From: Adiantum capillus-veneris
Taxonomy: Eukaryota > Streptophyta > Polypodiopsida > Polypodiales > Pteridaceae
Length of the DNA: 64,000 nt
NCBI GenBank assembly: GCA_014529385.2
Contig: CM043968.1
Span: forward strand, 128,687,018-128,751,017
Direction of reading: 5' to 3'
The notes under the pieces were generated by a model. That model ran no database searches. It saw only the letters and a program-made list of their open reading frames with translations, and was not told the origin of the DNA. Position 1 is the stretch's first letter. Every line of letters begins with the position of its first letter. Positions 1-11,185 of the stretch are shown here, in pieces. The position numbers and the translations under genes are program-made.

Positions 1-1841
1 CAGGTTCTTGCCATGCATCTTATGCGTCAGATTGTTATGCTTTGGCTATGTCTAGCTTACATGATGTTAAGGAACCTCTATCTTTTGATGAAGCACAGAA
101 TTCAAAAAATCGGATGGCTCCCATGCAATCTGATTATGATGCACTTATAGAAAATGACACATGGACTTTATGTGATTTGCCTCCTGGCAAAAAGTCCATT
201 GTTATGAAGTGGGTTTACAAGTTGAAACGTAATCCATGTGGTGAGATTGATCGCTATAGGGCTCGACTTGTTGCAAAGGTTTATGCACAACAAAAAGGCA
301 TAGATTATGAAGAGACTTTTGCTCCCACTTGTCGTATAGTTACTTTACATTTTCTATGTGCATTGGCATCTCATTTTGGTCGGGATGTACATGAAGCTGA
401 CATTGTTGTTGTTTTCTTGAATGTTGACATATTTGAGGAAGTTTATGTAACGTGGAGCCTCACGATTTTGTCAAGAAAGGACAAGAGGATAAAGTGTGCA
501 TATGTAAGAAAGCTTTGTATGGGTTAAAGCAATCTCCTCGTGCTTGGGATGAGAAGGTTTACACTCATTTGGTCAAACAAGGCTTTTGTTACAGAACAAC
601 AAAAAGCACATTGTATGTAAAGCGTGAGGGTGATGTACTTCTCATTGTGTTTCTTTATGTGGATGATTTGCTGATCATTGAACCAAATGAGAGACATATT
701 TTTGAATCTAAGGCTGATTTGAATGCTACTTTCAAGATGAAATATTTGGGGCTATTGCATCATTAGTTGGGCATACAATTTAAGCAGTGTGATGGTGGTA
801 CTTCCTTGTGTCAAAAGAGTTACATAGAGACATTGCTATGTAAGTTTGGACTTGAGGATTGCAAACCTATTGCCACTCCCATGGAAATAGGTTTGAAATT
901 GAGTCTTCATGATGCTGGTGATCCTGCAGATGTCACTCTTTACCAAATTGCTAATAGATGCCTCATTTATGTATGCAACATGAGGCCGGATATTCAGGTT
1001 GCAGCCTCACAGGTCCGTAGAGTTATGCATAGCCCAGGGTCTAAGCATTGGCTGTTGCATCATTACTTGGGTATACACTTTAAGCAATGTGATGGTCGTA
1101 TTTCCTTGTGTTAGAAAAGTTGCATAGAGACATTGCTATGTAAGTTTGGACTTGAAGATTGCAAACCTATTGCCACTCTCATGGATATAGGTTTGAAATT
1201 GAGTCTTCATGATGCTGGTGATCCTACATATGTCACTCTTTACCAAACTACTGTTGAATGCCTCATTTATGTATGCAACACTAGGCCGGATATTCAGGTT
1301 ACAACCTCAGAGGTCCGCAGATTTATGCATAGCCCAGGGTCTAAGCATTGAAAGGCTATCAAGAGTATTTTTTTCTACTTGAGTGGCACTTTACATCTTG
1401 GCTTGTTTTATCCCAATGGGGGATCATTGCTGCCAGACTTATATGTTTTTTTTGGACACAGATTGGGCTAGTTGTTCTGACACGTGAGTGTCCACTTCCA
1501 GTTGTGAGACTGAGTACAGGACAGTCTTCACAGCTACGATTTAGTGTGTATGGCTCAAACGCCTTATGGCTGATTTGGGTGTTGGACAGGACACTGCCAA
1601 CACTATCTACACTGACAATCAGAGCGTATTGACAGTTGCAAGGAACCCAGTTTTTCATGCTCCCACAAAGCACATTGACGTGCATTACCACTATGTCAAG
1701 AAGAGGTTCTCAGCAAGAGAGATCAACTTGGCTTATGTGCCAACACAGGACAACCTTGTAGATCTTTTCACAAAAGCATTATCTCATGATAAGTTTGAAG
1801 CTTTGCACAAAGCTTTGGGCGCACTCCCCTTTGTGGAATGA
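1..1841 (+). pseudogene. Ty1/copia pol remnant: RT plus RNase H
   Basis: Reverse transcriptase and RNase H part of a copia polyprotein that runs in from the left edge. Seen: the RT start (ENDTWTL, KWVYKLKRN, ARLVAK), CKKALYGLKQSPRAW, the catalytic FLYVDDLL near 650, then after ~1560 RNase H with YTDNQSVL, HIDVHYHYVKKRF and the usual tail ending in LFTKALS. The reading changes frame near 450-500 and has stops near 765 and 1112, and 751-1350 is an in-frame tandem duplication. The element cannot make a working polyprotein. An LTR follows at 1917. Family assignment is secure; subfamily is not determined. Confidence 0.93.
751..1350 (+). repeat. 300-bp tandem duplication inside copia RT
   Basis: Units 751-1050 and 1051-1350 are near-identical copies with a period of exactly 300 bp (for example 'cattgctatgtaagtttgga' at 831 and 1131). 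Each encodes the RT thumb/connection segment from 'LLHH.LGI' to 'MHSPGSKHW'. The length is a multiple of three, so the frame is kept, but both copies carry other stops. Confidence 0.93.
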
Positions 1842-1916
1842 TCATGTCTCAGGGCATGGCACTTCCCTTTACTCTATGTGCCAACTCTCATTCATTGCAT
1901 CACTCCAAGGGGGATT

Positions 1917-2145
1917 TGTTACCATATACATATGGTAGTGATGTGTGTAAACACACTTTAGGACCTCCGAGGCATTTTTTCCCTCTCTAGGAGGTTTTTT
2001 CCCTCGTGCATTGTATATACGCGTATCATTCTAGGGCTATCTATCTTTCCATTGCACACTAAGTAGAAGACTCTTTGTCGTGTGCCTTAAGCTTCCTTCA
2101 TTATCCCCAAGCTGTGTCTATTTTCTTGCAACCCTAATTCCAACA
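1917..2145 (+). mobile_element. copia LTR (3' LTR of the first element)
   Basis: Starts TGTTACC directly after the purine tract 'caaggggga' (1906-1914) and ends CCAACA. It contains the near-perfect palindrome ACCATAT-AC-ATATGGT close to its start. A shorter relative lies at 2521-2682. Length about 229 bp. No target-site duplication is visible because the sequence on the right is integrase-derived. Confidence 0.75.
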
Positions 2146-2441
2146 TTGGCAAGAAGCCAAATTATGATAGATTATGTGTGTTTGGCTACGAAGCATTCTC
2201 ACACATCTCCAAATAACGTTGCAAGAAGCTAGATCCCAAGTTGCACAACTGTATCTTCATTGATTATGGTGCCAATGGGGTGCAAAACCACTATGTCAAG
2301 GAGAGGCTCTCAACAAGAGAGATCAACTTGGCTTATGTGCCCACATAGGACAACCCTGCAGATCTTTTCAGGAAGGCATTGTCTTGTGAGAAGTTCGAAG
2401 CTTTCCGCAAAGATTTGGGCTTACTCCCCTTCGTGGACTGA
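2146..2441 (+). pseudogene. copia integrase C-terminus joined to RNase H C-terminus
   Basis: Immediately after the LTR comes the C-terminal integrase region (read as 'KKPNYDRLCVFGYEAFSH' and 'KLDPKLHNCIFIDYG'). It jumps near 2285 to the last ~50 codons of RNase H (HYVKERL, REINLAYVPT, then a stop, LFRKAL, LLPFVD). The RT and most of RNase H are deleted. This is the interior of a second copy of the same family, lying between two LTRs. Confidence 0.82.
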
Positions 2442-2520
2442 GCATGTCCTCAAAGGCCATGGCACTTCCCTCTACCCTAGGTGCTAGTTCTCGTTCACTG
2501 CATCACTCCCAGGGGGGACT

Positions 2521-2682
2521 TGTTACCATATACATGTGGTAGTGATGTATTTTTTCCCTCACTAGGAGGTTTGTCCCCCCGTCCATTGTATATACGCCCA
2601 TCATTCTAGGGCTATCAATCTCTATTGTGTGCCTTGAGCTTCCCCAAGCTGCGTATTTTTTCCTGCAAACCTAATTCCAACA
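2521..2682 (+). mobile_element. copia LTR, shorter copy
   Basis: Begins TGTTACCATATACATGTGG after the purine tract 'aggggggac' and ends CTAATTCCAACA, matching both ends of the 1917-2145 LTR. It lacks about 65 bp of the middle. It closes the internally deleted second copia copy. Confidence 0.75.
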
Positions 2683-2714
2683 AAGTGCAGGTCAAGAGAT
2701 CATAGGTCTAATGA

Positions 2715-3155
2715 GTGTTCATAGTGTACCTACTATAAAGCTTATGGTCATGTCTGGAACAGTTGCGGCATCAAAATTCATCACTTTAAGAAGGGAAAGG
2801 ACATGTCAGTGATTGTGCTAACTAACCCCGAGGCAACAAAATCATATGGGGCCAAAGGGCCCAAGGCAAATGAGACTAGCATATGTACTGGTATTGGCAT
2901 AGGGGTAGGTACCAAGGAGGTATTGGCAAGGGGAGGGGTAGAGGAGATTTTACAAAACGAAGCTTGAACAACTACACATGCAAAAGGTATGGTCACTTTG
3001 CATCCCAGTTTTTAGACATTCTAAAACCAAAAGTACCTGACCAAAAGCCACCGGAACCAGTTCCAGTCAGGCTTGTGACAAGAGGCAAGGGTGCTATCAT
3101 TGAAGAGATTCCAGATGAAAAAAAGAAAACTGATGAAACCAAGAAGTGGGAGTAG
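2715..3155 (+). pseudogene. gypsy gag C-terminus with two decayed zinc knuckles
   Basis: Two CCHC-like motifs are readable: 'CTYYKAYGHVWNSC' near 2730-2772, where the second cysteine has become tyrosine, and 'CKRYGHFASQF' near 2978-3010, which lacks most of its ligands. Between and after them lie a Gly/Arg-rich stretch and a Lys/Glu/Pro-rich linker, typical of nucleocapsid tails. Retroelement nucleocapsids bind packaged RNA; this copy is broken. Confidence 0.7.
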
Positions 3156-3768
3156 GAGAGAGCAGGATGGAATGCAAAGGGCAAGGAGAAGGTAGCGGAT
3201 GAATGGTAGGAACAACATGAGCTTGCAGCTAAGATCACTGAAAATCTGGCCAAGAAACTACCAAAACAGCTATAATGTTCTCAAGCTCGTAATTTTCAAA
3301 AAATACGGCCCTAGTCTTTACAGATTTAGGAGCACCATAGAGAGAAGGCAACATCATCTAGACCAAATGAGTCCATGATCACTACAGAATAGAGTCTAAA
3401 AAATGAAGTACAACAAGTCAGATCAAACTTGGCTGAGGCTAGAGCCACTGAATTGATGAAGGACAAATTAAAGGATCCATCTTAGGTTCAGCCAGCAAAC
3501 AAACAAGGGAAGATACTTGAATGGAACTGTGAAGATAGCCAATAAGAGAAATCTTTCAGCTCAGACTACAATTGTGGGAATGAACAAGATAAAATTTATG
3601 TGAAGGTCTATGAACGCATCTAGAAGTTGACAGTGAAGCTAGATAACATCAGATGCACATTACCAGAGGCTACAAAGTTTATCAGATAGTAGAAGAGAAA
3701 AGTAGATGTTGAAGCAAGAGCAGTAGACCTGGCGGCCATTAGAGATGATGAGGTTTCAATAATTCAGG

Positions 3769-4115
3769 TTGACTAAGTTGAGGAAGCAGTGGGAACCACT
3801 ATCACGTGTGATATTGGATGGGGGAGTTGGTGTCAATATACTTGGAGGACATTTAAGACAAGAATTGGAAATTAATGACTTAAAACTAGCACCATTCAAG
3901 GTCAGAATGGTTGACCATAGAGTGGTTCAAGCTTCTAGCTTAATAAAAAATATGCAGATAAGAGTGGGCAAAAAAAATTCAAAACCAACTTCTTAGTCTT
4001 AGATGTACAGGGCGCATATGGAATGCTTTTGGGTAGACCATGGCTCATAAGTGTTGGAGCCATACATGACTATGCGAACCAGACATTGACAATTTTGGGG
4101 ACTAGTAGGACAATT
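3769..4115 (+). pseudogene. gypsy aspartic protease remnant
   Basis: Reads 'VILDGGVGVNIL' (the active-site D-[ST]-G position has changed to D-G-G) followed by 'VRMVDHRVVQASSLI'. After a stop near 3994 comes 'YGMLLGRPWL', the conserved LGRPWL motif that ends the protease fold. Frame is lost between the two halves. This is the element's maturation protease. Confidence 0.78.
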
Positions 4116-4729
4116 TAGATCAAGACTAATAACACAAGAAGTAGGAAGAAAGCCTTCAGACCAAAAGAGCTGTGCAAGAAATATGGAACAAAAAGGATAG
4201 AAAGAATGCTTGCTTCAATGAACATCTTTCCATTAACATGATCCGAGTGCTGTGCCGATGGACAAGGAGTAGGCTAAGGATAAAGGAAATAGTACCTAGA
4301 CCAATTTAATTATCTGAACTCTGGGGAAAGATCAGTCCACTTAGATGGTCGACCACCACAAAAACCAGCACCAAACAAATTTGACTTCAGACCAGAAGGG
4401 GAGACCATTCGAGCGAATTCTATTGAAGGGAACCTAGCAATTGAGGAAACAGAGATTCAAAATGGACTACTAGAGTTTGACAATCCCTTCAAAAATTACG
4501 CTAATGGTATTAGAACTGATAAAGAAGGTAAGTCATTGGCTCAACAAAAGGGAGGAGGCCCAAACTGGTTGCTCCTAGACCATGAAGAAGTCAAAGAGTG
4601 GAATCTTGGCTCAAAAGAAAACCCACAAATGATTAAAATCAATAACACATGAAGCCAGAGATCAAGGAGAAAGCAAAGGTACTATTCCAAAAATACAAGG
4701 ATGTATTTTCATGGAAACATACTGATTTA

Positions 4730-5150
4730 AAAGGAGTAGATCCAGAAGTGTGCTAGCATAGGATGCCACTGAAGCATGATGCCAGACCAGTCTTACAAAG
4801 GTATAGGATGAACCCAAATCATGCCAAGAGAGTCAAGGAGGAGATATAAAATCTTCTCACGGTAGGGTTCATAACAGAGGTAGCAACCAATGACTGGTTG
4901 TTTCCAATAGTGGTAGTCCCTAAAAAGAATGGAAAACTGAGGGTATGTGTGGACTACAGGAAGTTAAACACTCAAACCATCAAGGACCCTTTCCCACTAC
5001 CTTTCATAGACATGTTATTGGACAAGATTGTAGGCCACAAAATGCACTATTTTATGGATAGATAAAATGGCTACAATCAACTCAAGATAGCACCTAAAGA
5101 GCAGACCATGTGGATGACAACAAGCATAAGAAAATTTAGTTATTTAAGTT
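4730..5150 (+). pseudogene. gypsy reverse transcriptase, N-terminal half
   Basis: Fingers and palm start are clear: 'HDARPVLQRYRMNP', 'FPIVVVPKKNGKLRVCVDYRKL', 'PFPLPFIDMLLDKI', 'NGYNQLKIAPKEQT'. Several stops interrupt it. The sequence degenerates after ~5140 and the YxDD catalytic box expected next is not present before RT thumb sequence resumes near 5235, so the active site was deleted or replaced. Confidence 0.85.
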
Positions 5151-5234
5151 TATAATTTTTTCATTTTGATGCATGATATTTCTGACACATAATGTTAACC
5201 ATTATTTTTGAATAAGAGAGAAAAGGATATGCTT

Positions 5235-5985
5235 GAATCCTTTCAAGTAAATATTCATGGTCTAGAAAGGATCTTTCAGGACATATTGTTTCCAAAAATG
5301 GTATTGAAATGGCAAGTGACTAGGTTATTTGTGTTCAACAAGCCCGAGTGCCAACCACAATGTCTGAATTAAGCTCTTTTCTAGGACACATCAACTTTTA
5401 TAGACGGTTTATTCATATGTTTGCAGCCAAATCACTTACTTTATATGAATAAACCAAGAAAGGCAATAAGTTCATTTGGATCGAGGAATGTGATCAAAGT
5501 TTCCAGTGTTTAAGGGATGTGATCAGCATGAAGCCAATTTTTTGTCAGCCAGATTGGGATGTGATCTTTCATGTGCATGTTGATGCATCTGGAATGGTGA
5601 TGGGAGCTATACTGGCCCAGCCTGATGGGAAGATAGACTACCTAGTTTACTTTTTCATTCGTAGGTTTAGCATAGTTGAACAAGGATACTCTACCACTAA
5701 AAGAGAAGCATTGGGAATGGTGTTCAATGCTACCAAGTTCAGACATTATTTACTGGGAAAGTCTTTTCACTTTTACGTAGATCATCAAGCTTTGCTTTCC
5801 CTAATCAACAAGGTCATTATTCAGGGAAGATTGATCAGATGGATGATGTTTTCAATGGAATTTGAATTCAAAATCTTCCATAAACCAAGAAATACCCATT
5901 GTGGTGCTGATTTTCTTTTGAGAAGCATACAAGGTTGTTCAGAAATATCATTAAGAGACAAAAAAATTGTTCCAGAGCACAGTTG
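5235..5985 (+). pseudogene. gypsy RT thumb and RNase H remnant
   Basis: The thumb reads 'SFLGHINFYRRFIHMF', then 'FIWIEECDQSFQCL'. The RNase H part, open from 5519, has 'HVHVDASGMVMGAILAQ' (first catalytic Asp), 'YSTTKREALGMVF' (catalytic Glu) and 'HFYVDHQALL' (second Asp), so the main acidic residues remain. It ends in 'GADFLLRSI', a decayed form of the usual ADALSR. Confidence 0.87.
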
Positions 5986-6079
5986 AAGATGGACCAGATT
6001 CAAAACGACAAGAAGTATATGATTTCCTTTAGAAGGGAGGATTTCCAGAGGACTGGTATCAAGCAAAGAAAAAGGTGCT

Positions 6080-7380
6080 AATTATAAAGAGTCTGAATTT
6101 TGCTATCATTGGAGGAGGCCTTTATAGATAAGGTATTGATGGTGTGCTTCACAGGTGTGTGCTAATGCAAGGAAGGATGCAAGTCATCCACTAAGGCTCA
6201 TAGTGGAGATGCAAGTGGAAATTTTTCCATTGACATCACTTATAAGAAAAGTTTACAAGCATGTGTTTAGGGGAAAACTATGGTGGAAGATGTCAGGGCA
6301 TTTTGCAAGACTTGTGACATTTTTTAGAGGATGGGAAGGCCAACAATAGCAGTTGACATGACACCTCTCACTCCAATTCAGCCACTTGGTGTATATTGGG
6401 ATTTTACTTTATGAGGCCATTCAAGAAGATCACTCCTAGAAAGAACATGTACATCATTATGGCCACATGTTATGTCAGCAAGTGGGTGGAAGCTAAAGCC
6501 TTACCATATAACATTGCAAGATTACCATTTGTTTTCTTGTATGAGAATATCATTTGTAGATATGGATGTCCTTTTGAGATTGTCCTAGATCAGGGAACCC
6601 ATTTCATAAATGAAACTATTCAGATACTGATTGAGATCTTCTTAGTGAAGCACGGGAAATCAATGCCATATTATCCAAGGTGTAATGGCCAAGCAAAAAG
6701 TGAAGCGCAAGAAATCAATGCCATATTATCCAAGGTGTAATGGCCAGGCAAAAAGTGAAGCGCAAGAAATCAATGCCATATTATCCAAGGTGTAATGGCC
6801 AGACAAAAAGTAGCAACAAGACCATTAAGACAATTCTCATGAAGATTGTTTAGAAAGAACCACGGCAATGGGCTGCCAAACTCCAGACATCATTATGGAC
6901 CTATTGGACTACCTACAAGGTTACCACTGGTATGACACCCTTCAGGATGGTGTATGGAATGGAGGCAGTAGTTCCAATAAAGTTTGCAATTTCCAGTCTC
7001 AGATTGGTAGTAGAACACGGCATGGATTGCAATTAGAATCTAAAACAAAGGTTGGATGATTTGCTACAGCTTGATGAACTCAAATAATGAGCCATGCTAG
7101 AATGGAAAGTTGTCTAGAAAAGAAGGAAATACTGGCATGATAGCAAAATCAAGGTCAGAGAGTTCAAGTAGGGTGATCTGGTACTACTCTATCAGCCAAA
7201 GCTGGGACCGAAGAAATCAAACTTGAAGATAGCATGGTCCGGACCCTATGAGGTTGACTGAGTGTTCTTCAATGGCACAATGAGACTAAGAGACTTATCA
7301 GGATTATTGTTGCCTAGGGTATACAATGGGACCAAGATCAAATTATACTATGCTAGGTTAGATGAGCTCCAATCGACACC
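6080..7380 (+). pseudogene. gypsy integrase remnant
   Basis: From 6396 the integrase core reads 'MATCYVSKWVEAKALP', 'YGCPFEIVLDQGTHFIN' (D of the DDE triad) and 'MPYYPRCNGQAKS', where the expected glutamate lies beyond NGQA. The frame is then broken by a 55-bp triplication (6657-6821). The C-terminal part reads 'AAKLQTSLWTYW', 'GMTPFRMVYGMEAVVPI' and, near 7160-7370, 'GDLVLLYQPKLGPKKSNLK' and 'KLYYARLDEL'. The integrase of this element is non-functional. Confidence 0.87.
6657..6815 (+). repeat. 55-bp tandem repeat, about three copies
   Basis: The phrase 'aaatcaatgccatattatcc' recurs at 6657, 6712 and 6767 with a period of 55 bp and almost no divergence. It lies inside the integrase core. 55 is not a multiple of three, so each extra copy shifts the frame. 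Confidence 0.93.
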
Positions 7381-8245
7381 AATACCACATACATCTAGAA
7401 TCAAAAGATGAACCTCTTGACTTATTTCATATCAATCTAGTAGAGACATAGCAAATGTTAGAACCAATAGATTGTATGAAATCAATTTCGGTTTAGACTC
7501 AACAACAAGAAAAGACAATACAATTTAACCCTTTCAACGGTCATAGACAAAACACAACTTAGAATCAGATGCACGACGAACCAGCCGGGAAGTTTTAGAT
7601 CCAAAGAAGGGAAAAGACATTAAGTCGAGTACCATATAACAGTCACCCAATGGAAATAAATGCAACAATCAGTAAGCAAATCTCGTGAGTAAGAATGACC
7701 AAGCCCGCCCAATGCATGAATGACACATCACAAATGATGCACACAAAGTGGAGCATTCATGGTGCGTGTGCATATAACAATGAGATCGGTGCGCATTTCC
7801 TCACTTTACCCACAAAAACCTGTGCAACTCATGCCGTACTTTGTAGAGCTTCCTCCTTCCCCTTCGATGACTTCACAATTGCAGCAACAAACTTTCTAAC
7901 CACTCACACCTATTCCTTCAACATTAGGTGTTGCTCTGCCCGATACTCCTCATGTGTTTCTTCTTTGACTCTCCTACATCTACACATGAGTACTCTCTTT
8001 CCACATAGGACTGCTCACCTCACTTTTGTATGGGCAAGAAGAAAACATATTATCAAATGAAGGACACCATATATAGTAAATGACTGAATTGAATGAGGCT
8101 CTCTTGGCATCTATTGCTGAAGAAATGTGTTTTATTGCACATAAAAAAATTGGGAAGTATGTCTTCAAAGAAAAAGAACAACAAGTGCTCAAGTTATGGA
8201 GTTAGGAGGTTGTAGTCAAGGCTACACAAATCCCTTGTGAACCAA
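7381..8245. other. intergenic or retroelement 3' region, no gene recognised
   Basis: A 121-codon open frame at 7695-8060 has no recognisable motif. Nothing resembling an LTR, tRNA or known domain was seen. The stretch may be the 3' non-coding part of G1. Confidence 0.5.
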
Positions 8246-8250
8246 ACATT

Positions 8251-8911
8251 ATCCACAAGTCCTCAACACCTTCAACCTGGATAAGGGCATGGCACAAGTC
8301 AATGGAATCTCATTGGAAATTACCACATGGGAGTTGGCTGATCAGGTCAGTCAACATATGAAAGAGGATGAGCAGATGAGGAAAAAGAGGAAGTCAGGGG
8401 GATAGGGTATTCTAGTAGCAACATTGGAATGCACACCTATGTATAGGTTCATGGTTGCTAAAGGCATCAACTTGAAGAATAATCTAGTCTACATTTTGAA
8501 AAGTTGTTCACCTTACTTTTGGCTAAAATTCTCAACCTTAAAGCCAATATCAACTTCAACCAATTTTTGTACACAAGTGTCATGCAACAGACAGCTAAGG
8601 TTCAGTCTCAAAACCTATTCAAGGCCTGGTACGTATGGCAATTTCTCTACTGGGCACACTGCTGTTCACCACACTCCAATGTTCAGACGACTTGGGCAAA
8701 AGCAGCTGGTGAGAGTATCAACAAACACAAAATTAGTCTAACATCAATTTCAAAAGACATAAAAGTAGAGCAAACAGTTGAAGGCAAAGGAAAGGGAATA
8801 GAAACAGTCGGTTCCAAAAAATCATCTTCCCAAATGGACGCAAGCCTATCTAGTAAGAGCCAAAGACCACAGCCTTGTTGGAGAGATTTTAGGTACGAGT
8901 ACAGAAATTAG
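8251..8911 (+). pseudogene. unrecognised retroelement-associated coding-like region
   Basis: Reads as protein with frame changes: 'MAQVNGISLEITTWELADQ', then 'YRFMVAKGINLKNNLVYIL', then in another frame 'FTLLLAKILNLKANINFNQ' and a Lys/Ser-rich tail. No domain is identified with confidence. Its position next to a gypsy element and its wording (a regulator-like 'AKILNLK.NINF' core) recall the extra ORFs carried by some plant gypsy elements, but this is inference only. Confidence 0.35.
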
Positions 8912-9930
8912 CTAGTATGAGTCAATCTACCCCTCCGACAGCAACAACCCATGAGAGAACCAGTACGCTTGCGGATCCCAAGGATGCAACTGATTTGGGA
9001 AACCATCAGTCAGCTAGTACCATTCCAACCTAGATCAGTACCCAGCAGTATGAAGGGAAAAATCAAGCATTGGGTAGCAGTACAGAATGGACCCAGGATG
9101 CAAACCAAACACAACTTCCATTGGTCAAATTGGATAGGTTACAATGCTTACAAAGACAGTCGTTGAAGGGGCGATTAGTTATGAAAAGGCCAGATAGAGC
9201 TCTACTTTCCTATTCATTTCCAAGGATAGTATGTGAAACTGATCAAATGGCTCCAGATACCATTACACAAGGGTCCACCATCCAGTCCGGGTGGAATACA
9301 ATAGATAATTCTATAGGGAAAACGATGGAGGCCCAAGCACCAATTTTTAGCACATAACTAGCCGCTCTAGAAAAGGAACTCTAGCAGACTAAGGCAGAGG
9401 TAGAGACACTGAAAAAGGAAAAAGTTGAATGAGTATAAGAGATTTTGCATTACCAGATCAAGCAAAATCAAAGTATTCGACAAATTCAACTCTTGAGAGG
9501 AAGATAGACAGTTTAATTGCTGAAAATTTTGTGATGGAAGAAGAGAAGAACATTTCCCAGAAATTAGCAAAGCGCTTCAGGGCTATCTTGAATGGCAAAA
9601 GACTGGCTACAAAAATATGCACAACACCGATAATTTAATGAAAAAGGCTATTTTGGAGAGATATATTTATCAATCCTTGATCAAGATTGTGGATGCAGAT
9701 GGGAACCTAACTCTCAATTTGAAGGACCTATAGATGGTCATAGAGTCTATTGAATTGGATCTACAACATAAGACAAAGGAGTGAAATATTGCAATGGTAA
9801 ACGAGGCCATCACTGAGTTCCTCAATAATCAAAAGAACCAAGATGAGGACTACGACAAGGATGAGCACGAGCCTGAGGAGGAAGGGATGGGACATAACCA
9901 CCAGGAGGGTAAACATGATGATGATGATAC
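8912..9930 (+). pseudogene. unrecognised coding-like region with coiled-coil and acidic tail
   Basis: Continues the previous region: Ser/Thr/Gln-rich sequence, then 'LAALEKEL' and 'TKAEVETLKKEKVE' with heptad-like spacing (~9360-9430), then 'NFVMEEEKNISQKLAKRF' and a very acidic C-terminus near 9840-9930 rich in Asp, Glu and His. Stops interrupt it. It could be the N-terminal gag or an accessory ORF of a decayed element. It ends where the 1253-bp repeat begins. Confidence 0.35.
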
Positions 9931-9932
9931 CC

Positions 9933-11185
9933 CACCATCTACTTGCCCCACAACAGCAACATGCCGCTCCTGTCAACCACTTCATCATGAAACTCCTGTA
10001 TGCCTCCTTTCTCATCGACTCCAAGTCCTCTGCGTACTGCAGCGATACCTACGGCACAAGGTTTTCACAATCCCCCCATTATCTCCAAACTGGCCAAACC
10101 CTCAACCTCCACTGCCCCTCTCTCCGGCCCCACATCCGCCATGCTCATATGCCCTTGCAAATGGATCCTTTACCTGTACTGCAGTAAATAAAAACCCATG
10201 CCCAATTTATGTCTTCTTGTTATGCTCCCCTTAATACGAATCTGCTTCGCTTTCCTCAAATTTCCCTTCTAGGTCTCACGGCAGACTTGGCTTGGATATC
10301 TTCTAGCTTTTCTTGACTGCTCTAAATACTCCTTGTGAATGCAAGTTCCCACTCAACCATACCTGAAGAACCCCATCCACCTCCTCCATTGAGGCTCAAG
10401 AATATCAAACCAGGGTAGCCAATTGACTAAGCTAGTGACTTCCATGTCGCAGACTTCATCAACATTTGGAACTTGCACTTGTTAAAGCATTCATAACCGC
10501 CAAGAAAATGTAGCTTCCATGGCTAGCTTGTCCCGGCAACGGAACCAAAATGAACACGACTCTCACCCATGCTTTCAATGCACCCAAAACCCGGGTTACA
10601 AGCAGCAAAATGTATGTGTGAGGCTTGGCCTCTCACCATGAAAACTGCAAGAAAAGACTCCCATAACCAAGAAAATCCCCACACACACTCAAGAGATCAA
10701 GCTTTGGCTATGGCACACAGAAAATCATCATCCCCATCATCCTCACTCTCTCCCTCACCTTCCATGGATATGGCAAGAAAGCACGCAGAGAAGAGAGAAG
10801 CAAGAGTTGTGCCAATTCAAGAGAGTTTGAAAGATCCGTGAGAGAGGTTGATAAAGGAAGAGGGAGGTTCCAACTTCCTCAACCACCCTTCACACGGCTC
10901 CTCTCCTTTCCCTTTTCTTTCTTGATATTCAAATTTTGAAATGAGTACAATATTGGCTAAGGTCTTTGACCTTTCATGTTGCACCTAAAAAAGAACTCCT
11001 AGAACCCTTCAATTTTTGAGATACACCTTACATATTGGACATGGAATTTTACACTTTGCGGACCCGCTAAATATGCCAAGCCAATTTACATCACATTTTA
11101 TGAATGGTTGTAGCCAAAATGCTAATGGTTTGCCGATGTAGTTTATAAAATTGTGCCAAAGTGCACAAAATACTGGGCGTCATCA
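9933..11185 (-). repeat. left copy of the 1253-bp direct repeat (putative 3' LTR)
   Basis: By eye about a dozen differences separate it from 12162-13414 and no indel changes the total length, so identity is near 99 percent. On the plus strand it contains an open frame (to ~10190) and ends in 'actgggcgtcatca'. Confidence 0.9.

Larger units (their letters stand above)
2690..7380 (+). mobile_element. degenerate Ty3/gypsy gag-pol element (G1)
   Basis: Domain order gag zinc knuckles, protease, RT, RNase H, integrase identifies a gypsy (Ty3) element. Every domain carries stops or frame changes. No LTR pair was found: the left edge abuts the copia LTR at 2682 and no purine tract plus LTR start could be recognised after 7380. 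The RT and integrase wording resembles the non-chromodomain Tat/Athila branch more than chromoviruses A and B further along, but this is a weak impression. Confidence 0.88.

Noticed and set aside
7695-8060. 121-codon frame after gypsy G1
   Set aside because: No motif, ordinary composition for a chance frame, and a partly overlapping minus-strand frame of similar quality.
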